Notes: a model not told the origin generated them from the letters alone. A stretch of DNA of 47,582 bases from Chara braunii (GCA_003427395.1 BFEA01000066.1:27555-75136); one strand, 5' to 3'; positions 1 to 9,442 are shown, counted from the first letter of the stretch. Numbers and translations are program-made.

Positions 1-172
1 CACTTACCCGCTGTTGCCGAAGAGTAGGTTGGGGCTGGAAAGCATCCGGAGAGCGCCGAAGAAGAGCTCTTGGGGCGGCCTGCACTTACCTGCTTCAATC
101 TGTGCCCTTGACCATCCGGAGAGCGCCCCCTGTTAATGCATTCCACCACAATTGGTATCTCATATGTACGTC
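1..172. other. Window edge with a short direct repeat, no gene
   Basis: No coding sequence is recognised. The stretch carries two related blocks: both begin CACTTACC (positions 1 and 84) and both contain CATCCGGAGAGCGCC (about 44 and 113). This looks like part of a repeat cut by the window edge. Nothing else can be supported. Confidence 0.35.
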
Positions 173-1291
173 TGCAAAGATTATGAGCGAGAGCGATAGA
201 CAGAAAACCAAGTTGCAAAATCACACAGATGTCCAGATAGTCATGTACCAAGCAGCGAGCTCAAATGCACCAAGATTCCATCTAAATAAGAGCAAAGCAT
301 TGAACTCATGTGCCAGTTTTATCGCCCTCAAGCCCACCAACACAGTATCCAATGCCGCTCATCTTCGTCTGGCGCCCAGCCCCCAGCCTACTCTACTGAG
401 CTTATCTAGCCTATCTACATTCATGCAACAGGATCACTTCCGACGTTGAAGACCAATGTACATGTTAACACCAATGCCGACCTCGCACGTACGCCAGGTA
501 CGTTCTCTCTCCTCCCCTCATCAGACCTTGACCACCCACTCATGCGCCTCCTACCGGAAGACCATCGACCCCCATCACCCGCATGCGCCCCTGCAGCCCG
601 GCTATGGTTGTCGTGCGCCCGCTGCCCTGCAGCGGCCCTCTCACCTTATAGCGTCCGTGTGCGCCCCAGCCAGCAGCGCACATGCAGATACTTGCGCAGC
701 AGCGCAGGAGCGTATCCGCATTGCCTGCCTAGGCCAGCATTCCCTCACTCTGGCCAGCGACCTTATATAGGCGTGGCGGCCCTGTTTGGCTGCGTGGGCC
801 TGGCTGAGGAGGCTCCCAGTTGCGTCCAGTCGGGCCCCAGTGTCTGTGTCCAACCCCTGTCCGACAGTTGGGGGCCTGGGCCCTTTCTGGTTGGGCACGT
901 CCAGGTAGCCTCCAGTCTCCAAGTGTTTGCCGCCTTCTCATTGACTCGCTGGGCCTCTGTGACGACAATGCTGCATTCTGATTCGCCCGCGGCCATTTCG
1001 TGATGTGTCGGCCTCACACTGTGTGTGCCCAGCGCGCAACCACCTGGCCCTGGGCTCAACTGCTTGGCGCAGCTGCTGTTTCTGGAAGGAGCCCAGGGAG
1101 AGGCTCACGTTGCACTTCTACCAACTGGCGTGTTGCAACTGTCTGATACCCACATTAGAAAATGCTGAGATGAGGGCCTCTCGTGGATATGCAGGCACGC
1201 CTTCACTCAGGGCGGGCACGATGGTTGCTGGGGGCCACAGCCCAGATCATGTGCATTTTAGCTAGGGCCCTGTGAGGGCACATTCCTCACA
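173..1291 (-). repeat. Old, diverged X-family LTR
   Basis: This segment follows the same order of sequence blocks as the X LTR at 37829-38833, but with many substitutions and indels. Shared blocks include the start TGCAAAG..ATGAGCGAGAGCG, a block around GGCGCCCAGCC, the block GACCAATG..CCAATGCCGACC..CCAGGTA, and an end block TTCACTCAGGGCGGGCAC. The orientation is inferred from the X copy at 11314, which has a PBS on its left side. No PBS or polypurine tract is visible here, so it may be a solo or fragmentary LTR. Both boundaries are approximate. Confidence 0.45.
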
Positions 1292-1299
1292 TAATCGAG

Positions 1300-1700
1300 A
1301 TTACCCCAAAAAGTCCTTTTTTTTTTTGTTTTTTGTTTTTAAATTTTAATAGAATTTCGTTCTTTCCGATCAAAGGCCAAGTAGTAGATTGTGGTAATTT
1401 TCAAATTTCGTACTTCTTCTTGGTTTTTGCAAAAGCAGAAAAGTTCGAAATTTCAAAATTCCCCATCTTGCCACTTTCCGAAAATTCACATTTTTGTAAG
1501 TGCTGAAAAATAGTAAAAGACGCAATACCAAAATTATTTTCTTTCAATTTTTCACGAATTTTTTTTTTTTCCTTCTTACTCGGTGATGACTCCCCCGTCA
1601 GCTGGGTATCTGACTAGCCACTGACAAATGACTAACTGCACACAATCAACAGACATTCAAAAAAAAAAAACAAAAAAAAAAAACGATTCTTTTTCTTTTT
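1300..1700. repeat. AT-rich repeat R (inverted relative to 37535-37828)
   Basis: This is an A/T-rich stretch with several poly-T and poly-A tracts. Its reverse complement matches 37535-37828 at clearly more than chance. Shared landmarks are the ACAATCAACA..CATTC block, TGACAAATG, GATACCCAGCTGACGGGGGAG and CTTTTGCAAAA. No open frame has protein-like composition. It also resembles the AT-rich DNA at 22690-22850. The nature of the repeat is unknown; a decayed non-autonomous element or satellite-like spacer are both possible. Confidence 0.5.
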
Positions 1701-1817
1701 CATTTTTTTTTTATGTTGATTAGTGACAGCATACGGGATTGGACATTGCAGTTTGGTCTGTTTGCCTGCCTGCATCGTTTCCCCCTCCCCTTCCTCCTCT
1801 TGATTTCTCTCGGCTCG

Positions 1818-1978
1818 GTAAGTGCCACGGCAGCATCTGCCAGCAAGTGCCACGTCAGCATCTGCCAGCAAGTGCCACATCAGCATCTGCATGTCAGCAA
1901 GTGCCACGTCAGCATCTGCCACATCAGCAAGTGCCACATCAGCAAGTGCCACATCAGCAAGTGCCACATCAGCAGCCA
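1818..1978. repeat. Tandem array of a TGCCACRTCAGCA motif
   Basis: About nine imperfect copies of a 13-15 base unit of the form AGTGCCACATCAGCA follow one another, interrupted by CATCTGC. The last four copies are nearly identical and exactly 15 bases apart. The reverse complement contains TGACGTGGCA or TGATGTGGCA, which resembles plant bZIP-binding sites. The same motif is scattered in the Z LTRs (2850-2919, 44730-44812) and in the leader of element E (43620-44180). Frames across the array give Ala/Ser- or Gln/His-rich peptides, which I regard as translation of the repeat and not a gene. Confidence 0.75.
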
Positions 1979-2225
1979 GAATGCTCAGGCGCAGTCCACG
2001 AATCGCCGCTCAACAGCAGGGCGCCGTTCCTGCACGAGCCGAAGCCCAACTAGCCCCCCGGGTACCGCACCCGACACCGGCCACAACCATGGCGACGTGA
2101 GCCACCGCCGGAGGTGCCGTAGTCTCACAGGTTGGCGTTCCGGTGGGGAACGGGGGCTTGGCAATCCCGTACTCCAAGGCATGACAGGCCAACAGCCCGG
2201 CGAGTCCATGTTGGACTTTGCCACC

Positions 2226-2408
2226 CGATCCTAGCAAGCTGGTGGCCGAAAAGGAACAGCGGCAGGCCGAGGCCTCTGAAGCTCAACGTCGGCAGCAGGA
2301 GGCAGCCGAAAATGCAGTCCAGTGCCTCCGACAAGAAGCTTTGGCAAGCCTGCAGCAGCAAGAACTGGAGTACGCAGCCACACTGCACGGTTGGCAATTT
2401 ACCCCGAC
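2226..2408 (+). pseudogene. Gag coiled-coil fragment
   Basis: One plus-strand frame gives about 60 residues rich in Glu, Gln and Ala (KLVAEKEQRQAEASEAQR and following), ending with LEYAATLHGWQFTPT. The heptad-like charge pattern resembles the coiled-coil N-terminal part of Ty3/gypsy Gag proteins. It is cut on the right by the Z LTR at 2409 and has no clear start on the left. I read it as the remnant of a plus-strand element otherwise lost here. The assignment rests on composition and context only. Confidence 0.35.
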
Positions 2409-2919
2409 TGCAAATAACCCAGATCGTGAAGATAGTTGTCAACAATGCAAGTCCAGATGAGTGTCAACCAGCTGATGATTATCAATAATCGTATTCGTGT
2501 CCAGATACCCAAGAGAAGAGAAGACATACACAGACAAGGTAGATGAGAGGGAGGAAAGACTTAGAGTGGGGAAGATAGAAATAATGCCCACTGCGTCTTC
2601 GGGCTCCCTCCGCAATCACCACCTCAATAATCAATAATCTGAATGAGTATCTGAAGTAACCTCAATGTGCCACGTGGCACGTCTAGTCAGTCCCTCATCA
2701 GCGATGGAGCAATGTCGACATGAAGACAACCAGGTAAGTATCCACGATTTCTCCACAGTCTTGTCTCCTCCTGAATGACGATAATCAGAACAGCAACACA
2801 AGTCACATGGCTTCGCCTCGTCAACCAGTGGTATACATGGCAGCTCTCACATCAGCCACCAGTAGTACACGTGGCAGCAGCCACGTCAGCGACAGCGCAT
2901 GGCAGCTGCCACATCAGCA
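2409..2919 (-). repeat. Z-family LTR, lone copy
   Basis: This 511-base segment begins TGCAAATAACCC and ends CAGCA. It is nearly collinear with the 506-base segment at 44307-44812. Orientation follows from that copy, which is followed on the minus strand by a tRNA-Met PBS. No PBS or polypurine tract flanks this copy and no target duplication is visible (CCGAC on the left, TGCCA on the right). It is therefore a solo or rearranged LTR. It carries several GCCACGTCAGC-type motifs near the end that would be the LTR 5' end. Only 15 bases separate it from the Y LTR. Confidence 0.7.
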
Positions 2920-2934
2920 TGCCAAGAAGACAGG

Positions 2935-3449
2935 TGCAAGCCAGCCACCATGCCGGACCAGCAGTGCGTCGCCGTAGACACAATGCCAGCATAGAGCCAG
3001 CACTCAGCCAGCTTTGCAGTGTTGAGCCAGAGTCGTCATCAACGCGTGAAGACAACATCGACGTAAGACAGAATGAATGTCAAAGCCAGGAATGACAGCG
3101 CTTATGTAGCGTTGATTCGGGGTCTGGGCCCCGGATGCTACCAGATCTCGATGCAAACTAAGGCCCAGATTGGTCTGAAACCGAATTCCCTCCGGCTTGG
3201 ATGCTTGTTTGGGTACCGGCGCACAACAAGTGAGTGTATCCAACCAAGGGCCTCGGTGCGGTACCTTTGACTCTACAGTTGACTTTGACCCTTGAATTTC
3301 CTGTGTGCAGCGTTGGGTCACACAGCCAAACGTGACAGACTCAGGCCTGGGTGTGTCTTGGTCACACAGCCCAGCGCAGACCAACTCGGGTCTGCGTTGC
3401 CTAGGCCTGAGTTCTAGGCCCCAGGCTACTTCTGAACAGGGTTACCGCA
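2935..3449 (-). repeat. Y-family LTR, 3' LTR of element A
   Basis: The segment is 515 bases, starts TGCAAGCCAGCC and ends TTACCGCA. It is the inverted counterpart of 29486-30014. On the minus strand it directly follows the chromodomain gene of element A and a purine-rich tract, so it sits where the 3' LTR belongs. A TATA-like CTACATAAGCG (reverse complement around 3100-3110) is followed by TTCATTCTG, as expected for an LTR promoter and transcription start. The LTR at the other end of A is of a different family. Confidence 0.75.
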
Positions 3450-3462
3450 TTCCTGCCGGCCC
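3450..3462 (-). other. Polypurine tract of element A
   Basis: The minus strand reads GGGCCGGCAGGAA immediately before the TG that opens the Y LTR. Element F has the related GGCCGGCGGGAG in the same position before its own 3' LTR. The tract would prime plus-strand DNA synthesis. Only about three quarters of it is purine, so this rests mainly on position and on the match to F. Confidence 0.55.
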
Positions 3463-3488
3463 ATTTTCGAGTTCCACCGCAGAAATAT

Positions 3489-3840
3489 TTAAGACTTTAA
3501 CCCTCGTTCATAAGCAGCGTCAATATCAGGAGCAGTTTCAAGTAGTTCTCGTTTACTAAACCATCTGTCCTCAAATGGTGCCTGAGACTTAAATCGTACC
3601 TTGAACTGCTTCTGAGGTCGTCCGCGTCCTCCCGTAGAGAAGTAACCATGCTCCATGATTCTGTCTACCTCATATCCGCCATCCATGTCTGGTGGAATCA
3701 TAGAAGGTTTGTGTGGAAACTTATTTCCTTCTACGTAAGGTAACAATTTGGACACGTGAAAGACGGGATATGTTTTGAAACGAGGGGGAATATCAATTCA
3801 ATAAGACGGTCCCTCTGCATCCCCAATTACTTTGAGAACT
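3489..3840 (-). CDS. Integrase C-terminal end with chromodomain (element A)
   Basis: The frame continues the integrase after a stop near 3840 and a second in-frame stop near 3800. It includes FKTYPVFHVSKLLPY, typical of the integrase GPY/F-chromodomain link, then MIPPDMDGGYEVDRIMEHGY and KQFKVRFKSQAPFEDRWFSK, ending ELLETAPDIDAAYERGLKS. The pattern of an aromatic or valine start, a central basic beta-strand and a W-containing helix entry matches chromodomain-like tails. These bind histone marks or chromatin and direct insertion. Element F encodes a closely similar C-terminus. The two stops separate it from the core integrase, so the full protein could not be made without readthrough. Confidence 0.7.
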
Positions 3841-3842
3841 GC

Positions 3843-4860
3843 TCAGGGTCCAAAATAGACAGGAAGCAATTTTTGGGACACATCTTTCTCTAATGAAAAC
3901 TCTTTAGATTTTACCCAAACCAGGTCACCCTCTTTGAATGTAGACGGTCGACGGTGTCTGTTGGCTTGTTCAATCATCCGTAGTTGAGCTTTCCTTAGAT
4001 TATCTTTAACTTTCTGGATGTCCTCCTGGAACAATATTGCATATTCTCGGATCCTTGGGGGCAACCTAAGGAATTGGTATCGGTTTAATACATCAATGGG
4101 ACGTTGAGGTTTCCACGCTTTGTGAAGTGCATTCGGGGTTCGTCCAGTGGAAGTGTGGATACTGTTGTTATATGCACTAGCAATTTTGGGTAAGTTCTCA
4201 TCCCAATCAATCTGATCGGGTCTAACATACATACGCAAAAGTTGCTGGCACAGACGGTTCATTTGTTCAGTCTGGCCATTCGTTTCGGGATGTCTCCCTG
4301 ATGACATGGTCAGCTGCGTGCCATAAGCTTCCATCAGCTTTTGCCATGGCAGACCAGTGAACTTGACATCTCGATCAGACACAATGGATTTAGGGAACCC
4401 ATACTCAATGACCCATCGCATCTGAAATTTCTGAATGACAAATTCAGTACGCGCTTCTGCTGGTAAGGGAACAAACATAGCGTATTTAGAGAAACGGTCC
4501 ACAATTACCATCACTCGACCATTACCATTGCGACTTTTAACCAGACTCATGAAGTCAATTGAGATAGACTCACCTGGTTCACTTGGTATAGGTAATGGTT
4601 TGAGAAGTCCAAGGGGATTCTCAAGCGATGGCTTGTTTCTCTGACACACTAAACAGGTACGAACATATGTTAGTATATCTTCTTTAAGTCCCTTCCATTC
4701 GAAACGTTCTCTAACTTCAGCATATGTTTTCTTGAAACCAAAATAACCCTCAAAATTGTGACATTCCCAATTAACAGACTCTTAATCTTCCTTATGAGGA
4801 ATGCACAATCTTTGTTCGGTTTGGTCAATCAAGAACAATAACCCATCAGTCAGTCTATAG
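3843..4860 (-). CDS. Integrase core (element A)
   Basis: The segment begins with the zinc-binding region (CHNFEGYFGFKKTYAEVRERF, then TYVRTCLVCQRNK), broken by one stop near 4780. A continuous 268-residue frame follows from MCQRNKPSLE. In that frame the catalytic triad is Asp32 (SIDFM), Asp92 (VSDRD) and Glu128 (NGQTE), with exactly 35 residues between the last two, as in functional DDE integrases. SAYNNSIHTSTGRTPN and KEGDLVWVKSKEFSLE mark the C-terminal DNA-binding part. Integrase joins the cDNA ends to chromosomal DNA in the nucleus. The core looks intact; the zinc finger and the link to the chromodomain are interrupted. Confidence 0.85.
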
Positions 4861-5500
4861 TTGGGTAGTTGGGACAAATCTCATACCATCCATGATTGGT
4901 TTCCAAATAGGATCAGTACCATATCCTTGGCGAATATGGTCTTTCAGGTCATTCCCAACATCCAAGTAAGAGACAATTGCACCAAAGAAATCACTGCGTC
5001 GGGATAAAGCATCTGCAACCATATTAGATTTACCTGTGATAGTCTTGAGTTCAAAGCCAAAGGTGTCAATGAATGCAGACCATCTTACCAACTTGTCAGA
5101 GAGTTTGGACTGTGTTTTTATCCATTTTAGGGTTGAGTGGTCTGAGTAAGTGCCTCCATGTGTCCAACGCACAGACTAAGGCATAAAGCTCTCTTTCATA
5201 CGTGGAGTTGGCGACTTTGTCGGACGGCAGTCATTTAGACATAAATTCTATGGGCTTATAGCCCTTGCCGTCTTGCTGGAGAACAACACTAATCCCATAC
5301 TAACTTGCGTCAGTGGTGACAATGAAAGGCAAAGACGGGTCAACAATCTTAAGGACAGGGTAGTGAGTCAGTGCATACTTGAATTTTCGAAAGGAAGACT
5401 CACAATCCTTTATCCCACAACCAGATAGTTTATTTCTTTATCAGTCTTCGCATTGATGCAACAATCAGTGAGAAGTTTCTTACAAACTTCCTATAATAAC
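4855..5500 (-). pseudogene. RNase H and connection domain (element A), broken
   Basis: The recognisable part is KTQSKLSDKLVRWSAFIDTF, then GKSNMVADALSRRSDFFGAIV, which is the typical end of the gypsy RNase H with its DALSRR signature. Upstream, pieces such as LKWIK and, in other frames, the ESFMP and SSKTA segments show at least three stops or frameshifts. RNase H removes the RNA strand from the RNA/DNA hybrid during reverse transcription, so its loss would inactivate the element. The neighbouring RT and integrase frames are much cleaner, which makes this the weak point of an otherwise well kept pol. Confidence 0.7.
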
Positions 5501-5503
5501 TAG

Positions 5504-6403
5504 CTAGACCAAGGAAAGATCGCAGTTCAGTAATAGACTTAGGTGTGGCGAATCTCTAATTGTTGATATTTTTTTCTCTTCCGGCCTTGGACCTTCTTCG
5601 TTTACTATGTGTCCTAGGTATAACACTTCGGACTTAGCAAAGTCAGACTTCTTTGAGTTGATCTTAAAGTTGCCCTCACGCAAGTTCCCTAGCACCAGAC
5701 GAAGGTGTTTCTCATGATCCTCTAGTGTTTTACTATACATTAGAATATCATCGAGATAGACAATGACAAACTTATCCAACCATTGACGAAACAAGTCATT
5801 CCTTGACCTTTGAAAAGTGGCAGGGGCATTCGTTAATCCGAAGGGCATTACCACAAACTCATAGTGGTCATACCTGGTCCGGAAAGCGGTCTTATGCTGA
5901 TCGGAGGGTTCCACCTCGATCTGGTGATACCCAGATTTCAAGTCGATCTTGCTAAGGTAACTGCGTCCCTGTAACTGGTCAAGTACGTCGTCAATGCGAG
6001 GAAGCGGTTCAACATTCTTAACAGTGACGACATTCAACCCTCTGTAGTCTATAGAGAGACGTAACTCACCTTCCTTCTTAGGTACAAACAAGACAAGAGC
6101 ACCATAAGGAGAGGAGCTAGGGTGAATCCATCCTTTTTCTGTGAAGTCTTGCAGTTGTTTTCTTAATTCCTCACGTTCCCTAGCAGACATTCGGTAGATA
6201 GGGCCCTTGGGAATCTTATTACCAGGAATAAGTTCAACGGTGTGCTTAATTGCACGCTCAGTTTTTCTTGTTGGTTCAGCGAGTGATTCTTTATACTCGT
6301 TGAAGAGTTTTTCAATCGAAGGAGGATAGGAAGTAGAAGACTCGCCTGCTTTCTTTACTAAGACCATCATTACTTCCTGTTCCAACCTTTTCTTTGAAAC
6401 CAT
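5504..6403 (-). CDS. Reverse transcriptase (element A)
   Basis: This 299-residue frame contains, in order, [64 protein letters not shown] and the catalytic VYLDDILMYSK (YLDD about residues 216-219), then SEVLYLGHIV. These are the fingers, palm and start of thumb of a Ty3/gypsy RT, which copies the element RNA into DNA inside virus-like particles. All three catalytic Asp positions appear present. It starts four bases from the end of the protease frame, so gag-pol continuity would need a frame change. The last about 20 residues (SPHLSLLLNCDLSLV) look frameshifted compared with the expected RSFLGLA region. Confidence 0.88.
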   Translation of the reverse strand: MVSKKRLEQEVMMVLVKKAGESSTSYPPSIEKLFNEYKESLAEPTRKTERAIKHTVELIPGNKIPKGPIYRMSAREREELRKQLQDFTEKGWIHPSSSPYGALVLFVPKKEGELRLSIDYRGLNVVTVKNVEPLPRIDDVLDQLQGRSYLSKIDLKSGYHQIEVEPSDQHKTAFRTRYDHYEFVVMPFGLTNAPATFQRSRNDLFRQWLDKFVIVYLDDILMYSKTLEDHEKHLRLVLGNLREGNFKINSKKSDFAKSEVLYLGHIVNEEGPRPEEKKISTIRDSPHLSLLLNCDLSLV

Positions 6404-6406
6404 CGA

Positions 6407-7165
6407 TCAAAATGTTGGATAACTCGTACAACAAAAAGACAGGCTAGAGTCAAAGCCAGACTTATGGTACAGTTTGATAGGTTTCAATTCAGAGTGTGCA
6501 TCCCGCAATTGCACTACCTTTTTCTGGAACTTGATTTCCGGGTTCATTCCCAGAATCAAGTCCATTCCCAGAATCAAGTCAAAGGGTAAATTCTTTTCTA
6601 CAAGGAAGGATACCTCGTGAAGAATCTTCTTCCCTTCCTTGGTGCGAAATCGACATTTGACACGATCAACACATTGCGAGATAGTGATCGTGCGTTTGTC
6701 AGCGATAGTAGACGTGATAGGTCGAGACAGATCTTTTACCTTCATTCCAAGATGCAACTTGCGAATTGTCTTTTCGGATATATAGGATTGCGTTGATCCT
6801 GAGTCCAATAGTGCACCTACACGTGTATGTGCAATCTCTACATCCGTGAGTAGTAAGTCACCCTTAGACTTCGATTTCTTGGCCCACGAGCTTCGTAATG
6901 CTAGCAACTCGTTACCAAGCTCGTCAAGAGAGTCGTCCAGAGAGACAGTACATAAGACAGGTTCAGGGTGTTCCGGACGATGGGCTGAAGAAGAACCATC
7001 CTCTGCCATGGTAGTCAAAGGGTTAGAAGGGTTAGTAGGCGCCTTACCTTCATCTCGTTCCAAACCCTTGGACTCAGTAGGAGCAGATGTTACTCCTACT
7101 GGCGGTTCGCTTTTGGGTTGCGGATAAGTGGGCACCATGCAATCACATGCCCTGCGGTACCACAC
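6407..7165 (-). CDS. Aspartic protease region (element A)
   Basis: The frame has a low-complexity linker and then LLLTDVEIAHTRVGALLDSGSTQSYIS, with the retropepsin active site DSGS. It continues with IADKRTITISQ and ends with the conserved PFDLILGM motif. That last motif is present twice in tandem (LILGMDLILGM) through an exact 18-base duplication at about 6546-6580. The protease cuts the Gag-Pol precursor and works as a dimer. The duplicated segment lies where the substrate-contacting hydrophobic strand would be, so it may impair folding. The first about 15 residues overlap the CCHC knuckle of gag in another frame. Confidence 0.82.
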   Translation of the reverse strand: MWYRRACDCMVPTYPQPKSEPPVGVTSAPTESKGLERDEGKAPTNPSNPLTTMAEDGSSSAHRPEHPEPVLCTVSLDDSLDELGNELLALRSSWAKKSKSKGDLLLTDVEIAHTRVGALLDSGSTQSYISEKTIRKLHLGMKVKDLSRPITSTIADKRTITISQCVDRVKCRFRTKEGKKILHEVSFLVEKNLPFDLILGMDLILGMNPEIKFQKKVVQLRDAHSELKPIKLYHKSGFDSSLSFCCTSYPTF

Positions 7166-7969
7166 TTAAGACATTATGCATTATCCATTATTTCCTGCCA
7201 CATTTCCTGTGACATGCTTTTTCCATGGCCTCCCGACCGCAATCCCAGGATGCTCTGGGAACGAGCGTGGCTTCTTCTTCTTTACTGGCGGTCGTGGTCC
7301 TCCCTTGTTGACCACGGCAGCAGCGACTTCCCCCTTCCCGGAATCACCCTCGGCCTCCAATGGCCACTTCTCCATAGTATCGTCGTCAAAGACGACGAGG
7401 GTGTGGTCTTGGCGCTTTTGGCGCCAAAGTATCCGCTTTCCTGCACCTGCACCACCACCAAACTTGACAACAGATGCATACAAATTTTTAACCTGAGAAG
7501 TCATTTGCTCTCGTTGGAGAGCAAGATCCCGAAACTGCCTATAATTATACTTGCCTGACTTAGACTCTGCCACAAGTTGTCCACAGATGGGCTCGGGCAG
7601 AGCACGGGAATAGATGTACAAGACTTGGTTGTCTTGCAGGTTCAGTCCAGGAACCTGCAGCAACCGGTCAACTTTCCGAGACAAGGCTTCTACTGAGGTC
7701 CAATGTTTTTGACCAATGGTAGTGAGTTGGTCAAAGGCCTTGTCGGTCGTTGTCTTATCCAGGAAGCGTTCCTTGATCTTGCCAAGGAACTGCTTCAGAT
7801 TCAAGGTTGCAGCCCACTCCCCAATGTCACCGAACCCCGTTGCGTTGGCTTCAGCCAATACCCATTCCTTAGCTTCCCCTCCGAGACAAGAGGTAGAGAA
7901 AGCAACCTGGGACTCGGGTTCAACAGGGGCCGTACCGCAATACGTCTGAATTTCGGCAATCCACAACAA
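7132..7969 (-). CDS. Gag with CCHC zinc knuckle (element A, second gag module)
   Basis: A 262-residue frame (7969-7181) has the capsid-like pattern of gypsy gag: FSTSCLGGEAKEWVLAEAN, KQFLGKIKERFLDK, then LYIYSRALPEPICGQLVAES and YRQFRDLALQRE. A basic tail follows. Just past its stop, in a shifted frame at 7173-7132, the codons spell CLKCGTAGHVIAWC, a perfect CX2CX4HX4C nucleic-acid-binding knuckle. One frameshift, or programmed shifting, therefore separates capsid from nucleocapsid. Gag forms the particle and packages RNA. Its amino end at about 7970 abuts sequence of a different gag type, suggesting a recombination joint. Confidence 0.75.
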
Positions 7970-8690
7970 TAAAATCTTTTTTATTGCAGAACATGAAAGG
8001 CAGTTTCATCTTTACCTTCTCTTTCTTCTTAGGTTTCTTAGGCTGTGTGGTGTGGTCCTTTTTCCCGTTTGGAGACTTCGGCGGACTCAAAGGTTCTCCT
8101 TTCTTCTCTTCCGGTTTCTTCTCCTCCGGTTTCTGAGTCTCTACATTAAAAGACTTCATGGCATCACCTAATAATTTCTTTGGTTTTTCTTCTTTTTCAA
8201 TTTTGACTTCCTCAACCACCTGGTGCTTTCCTTTGACCAGATTTGTGATTGTTTGTAGTCCTGCAGCCACATCATCAATATGTGCTTGCATTTGTTCACC
8301 ATACTGATCAATGTTCATTTCAAGGGGGGCAAGGTAAGTCACAAGTTGAGCCAAAGAAATTTCCTGCTCTTCCCCTTCGGTCTTTACAACAGTTTCTCTG
8401 ATTTCTTTAATTTTATGTTCTTGCTGTTCACTCTTTTTCTTCCTCAATTCTTCTTTCTTTTTCTTCTCCTTCTCCGGTGCTTCTTCTAACTGTCTGATAT
8501 TTTCATCCACAGTTTCTTCAGACACAGTTATTTCTTTCTCTTCTTTCTGGTCTACAATCTTCCTAAGCTGCTCTGCGTCTTCCCCATAGTCAGGGAACTG
8601 CGACACAAATAAGTCGTGAGGTACCTGTGGGTCATAGCGCACACCAGGCACTACGATCAAACGTTCAACGACGTTTGTGACTTCAAGCAC
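7920..8690 (-). CDS. Lys/Glu-rich gag-linked protein segment (element A)
   Basis: This 256-residue frame is dominated by Lys and Glu, with runs such as EEAPEKEKKKKEELRKKK and KPEEKKPEEKKGEP. It starts with VTNVVERLIVVPGVRYDPQ. The composition predicts a long charged, partly coiled or disordered segment. It lies between two gag-like pieces and on the same strand as pol, so it is most likely a gag linker. The end at 7920 overlaps the next gag module in another frame. I cannot assign a precise role. Confidence 0.45.
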   Translation of the reverse strand: MLEVTNVVERLIVVPGVRYDPQVPHDLFVSQFPDYGEDAEQLRKIVDQKEEKEITVSEETVDENIRQLEEAPEKEKKKKEELRKKKSEQQEHKIKEIRETVVKTEGEEQEISLAQLVTYLAPLEMNIDQYGEQMQAHIDDVAAGLQTITNLVKGKHQVVEEVKIEKEEKPKKLLGDAMKSFNVETQKPEEKKPEEKKGEPLSPPKSPNGKKDHTTQPKKPKKKEKVKMKLPFMFCNKKDFIVVDCRNSDVLRYGPC

Positions 8691-8738
8691 AGTCCGGTAC
8701 CGTTTGTAACCGAGACAATTGATTGTGTCGGTGGCCTT

Positions 8739-8960
8739 CTAACCCCCTTGAGCGTCGTGCCACGTGTTGTACACTATCCGTATGAAGTCCTCCAATGTTT
8801 GGGCCTGGGCCCAGGCATCAAAGTTTTGACCATAACCCTGTTGCTGCACTGTGACGTTTAACGATCGTGTTGCCGAACCTTCTAGAAAGGAGGCAACGAC
8901 TATAACTTCCTGCTCTGGCCTCATGAGCTTGTGCCTCACATAAGTAGGCACAATCCTCAC
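8739..8960 (-). pseudogene. Gag capsid fragment (element A, first gag module)
   Basis: The 73-residue frame PTYVRHKLMRPEQEVIVVASFLEGSATRSLN..AQTLEDFIRIVYNTWHD resembles the gypsy Gag capsid pattern of a hydrophobic helix with an FLEG/A motif followed by a short helix. It ends abruptly and the following segment is in another frame. It would be a second, separate gag in the same element, consistent with a mosaic origin. Similarity is by pattern only. Confidence 0.45.
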
Positions 8961-9013
8961 CTAGGTGTCCAGATCCTCATTTTTTTTCCTGTCGCCAAAA
9001 AAAGGTTTAGGAC

Positions 9014-9442
9014 TCAGCAAGGGAATCTTGGGCATCCACTGCATGGATTGGATTGGCCCAGGTGATTGCTGCAATGGCTGCAGAGCCAATAAAATAGTTG
9101 CTGCATGCTAACCTGGACCTGCCCTAACGATGTGGTTGTAGCTGCCACCGTCCTCGATGGTACGGGAGAAGTACTGAGAACCGGACCACTAACTGCTGCT
9201 ATACCACCTGATGGAGGGATGCAAAACATAGGAGAGAAAGAGGGCCCTATCGGCGACGACGTCACTGTGGGACCCGCGATCGAAGGAGGAGCTACAGAAT
9301 ATTGAGGTTGCCTCATTACTGGGCGAGGAGCCTGCACTGCGGACAAAATTCGGTTATGGACGGCCACTAGTTCAGCCAACACTTCCTGCTGGACAACCTG
9401 CGTTTCTGCCACGCAAAGGAGAGAGCGACACAGCGCTTGCAT
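9014..9442 (-). CDS. Ser/Pro/Val-rich gag-region frame (element A)
   Basis: This 142-residue frame starts with a possible helix (MQALCRSLLCVAETQVVQQEVLAELVAVHNRILSAV) and continues as a Pro/Ser/Val/Thr-rich stretch without known motifs. It lies between the coiled-coil frame at 9546-9902 and the capsid fragment, where the variable linker of a gag N-terminal region would sit. It may be a part of that gag cut off by a frameshift. No function can be assigned. Confidence 0.3.
   Translation of the reverse strand: MQALCRSLLCVAETQVVQQEVLAELVAVHNRILSAVQAPRPVMRQPQYSVAPPSIAGPTVTSSPIGPSFSPMFCIPPSGGIAAVSGPVLSTSPVPSRTVAATTTSLGQVQVSMQQLFYWLCSHCSNHLGQSNPCSGCPRFPC

Noticed and set aside
446-1059. Overlapping Cys/Pro/Ala-rich frames on both strands
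   Set aside because: They fall within a diverged LTR, are open on several frames at once and carry no motif.
1818-1978. CRISPR array
   Set aside because: Units are contiguous and short without unique spacers, and the context is eukaryotic.
1713-2234. Ala/Ser or His/Gln-rich frames over the tandem array
   Set aside because: All three plus frames are open across the 15-base repeat, as expected for a repeat unit without stops.
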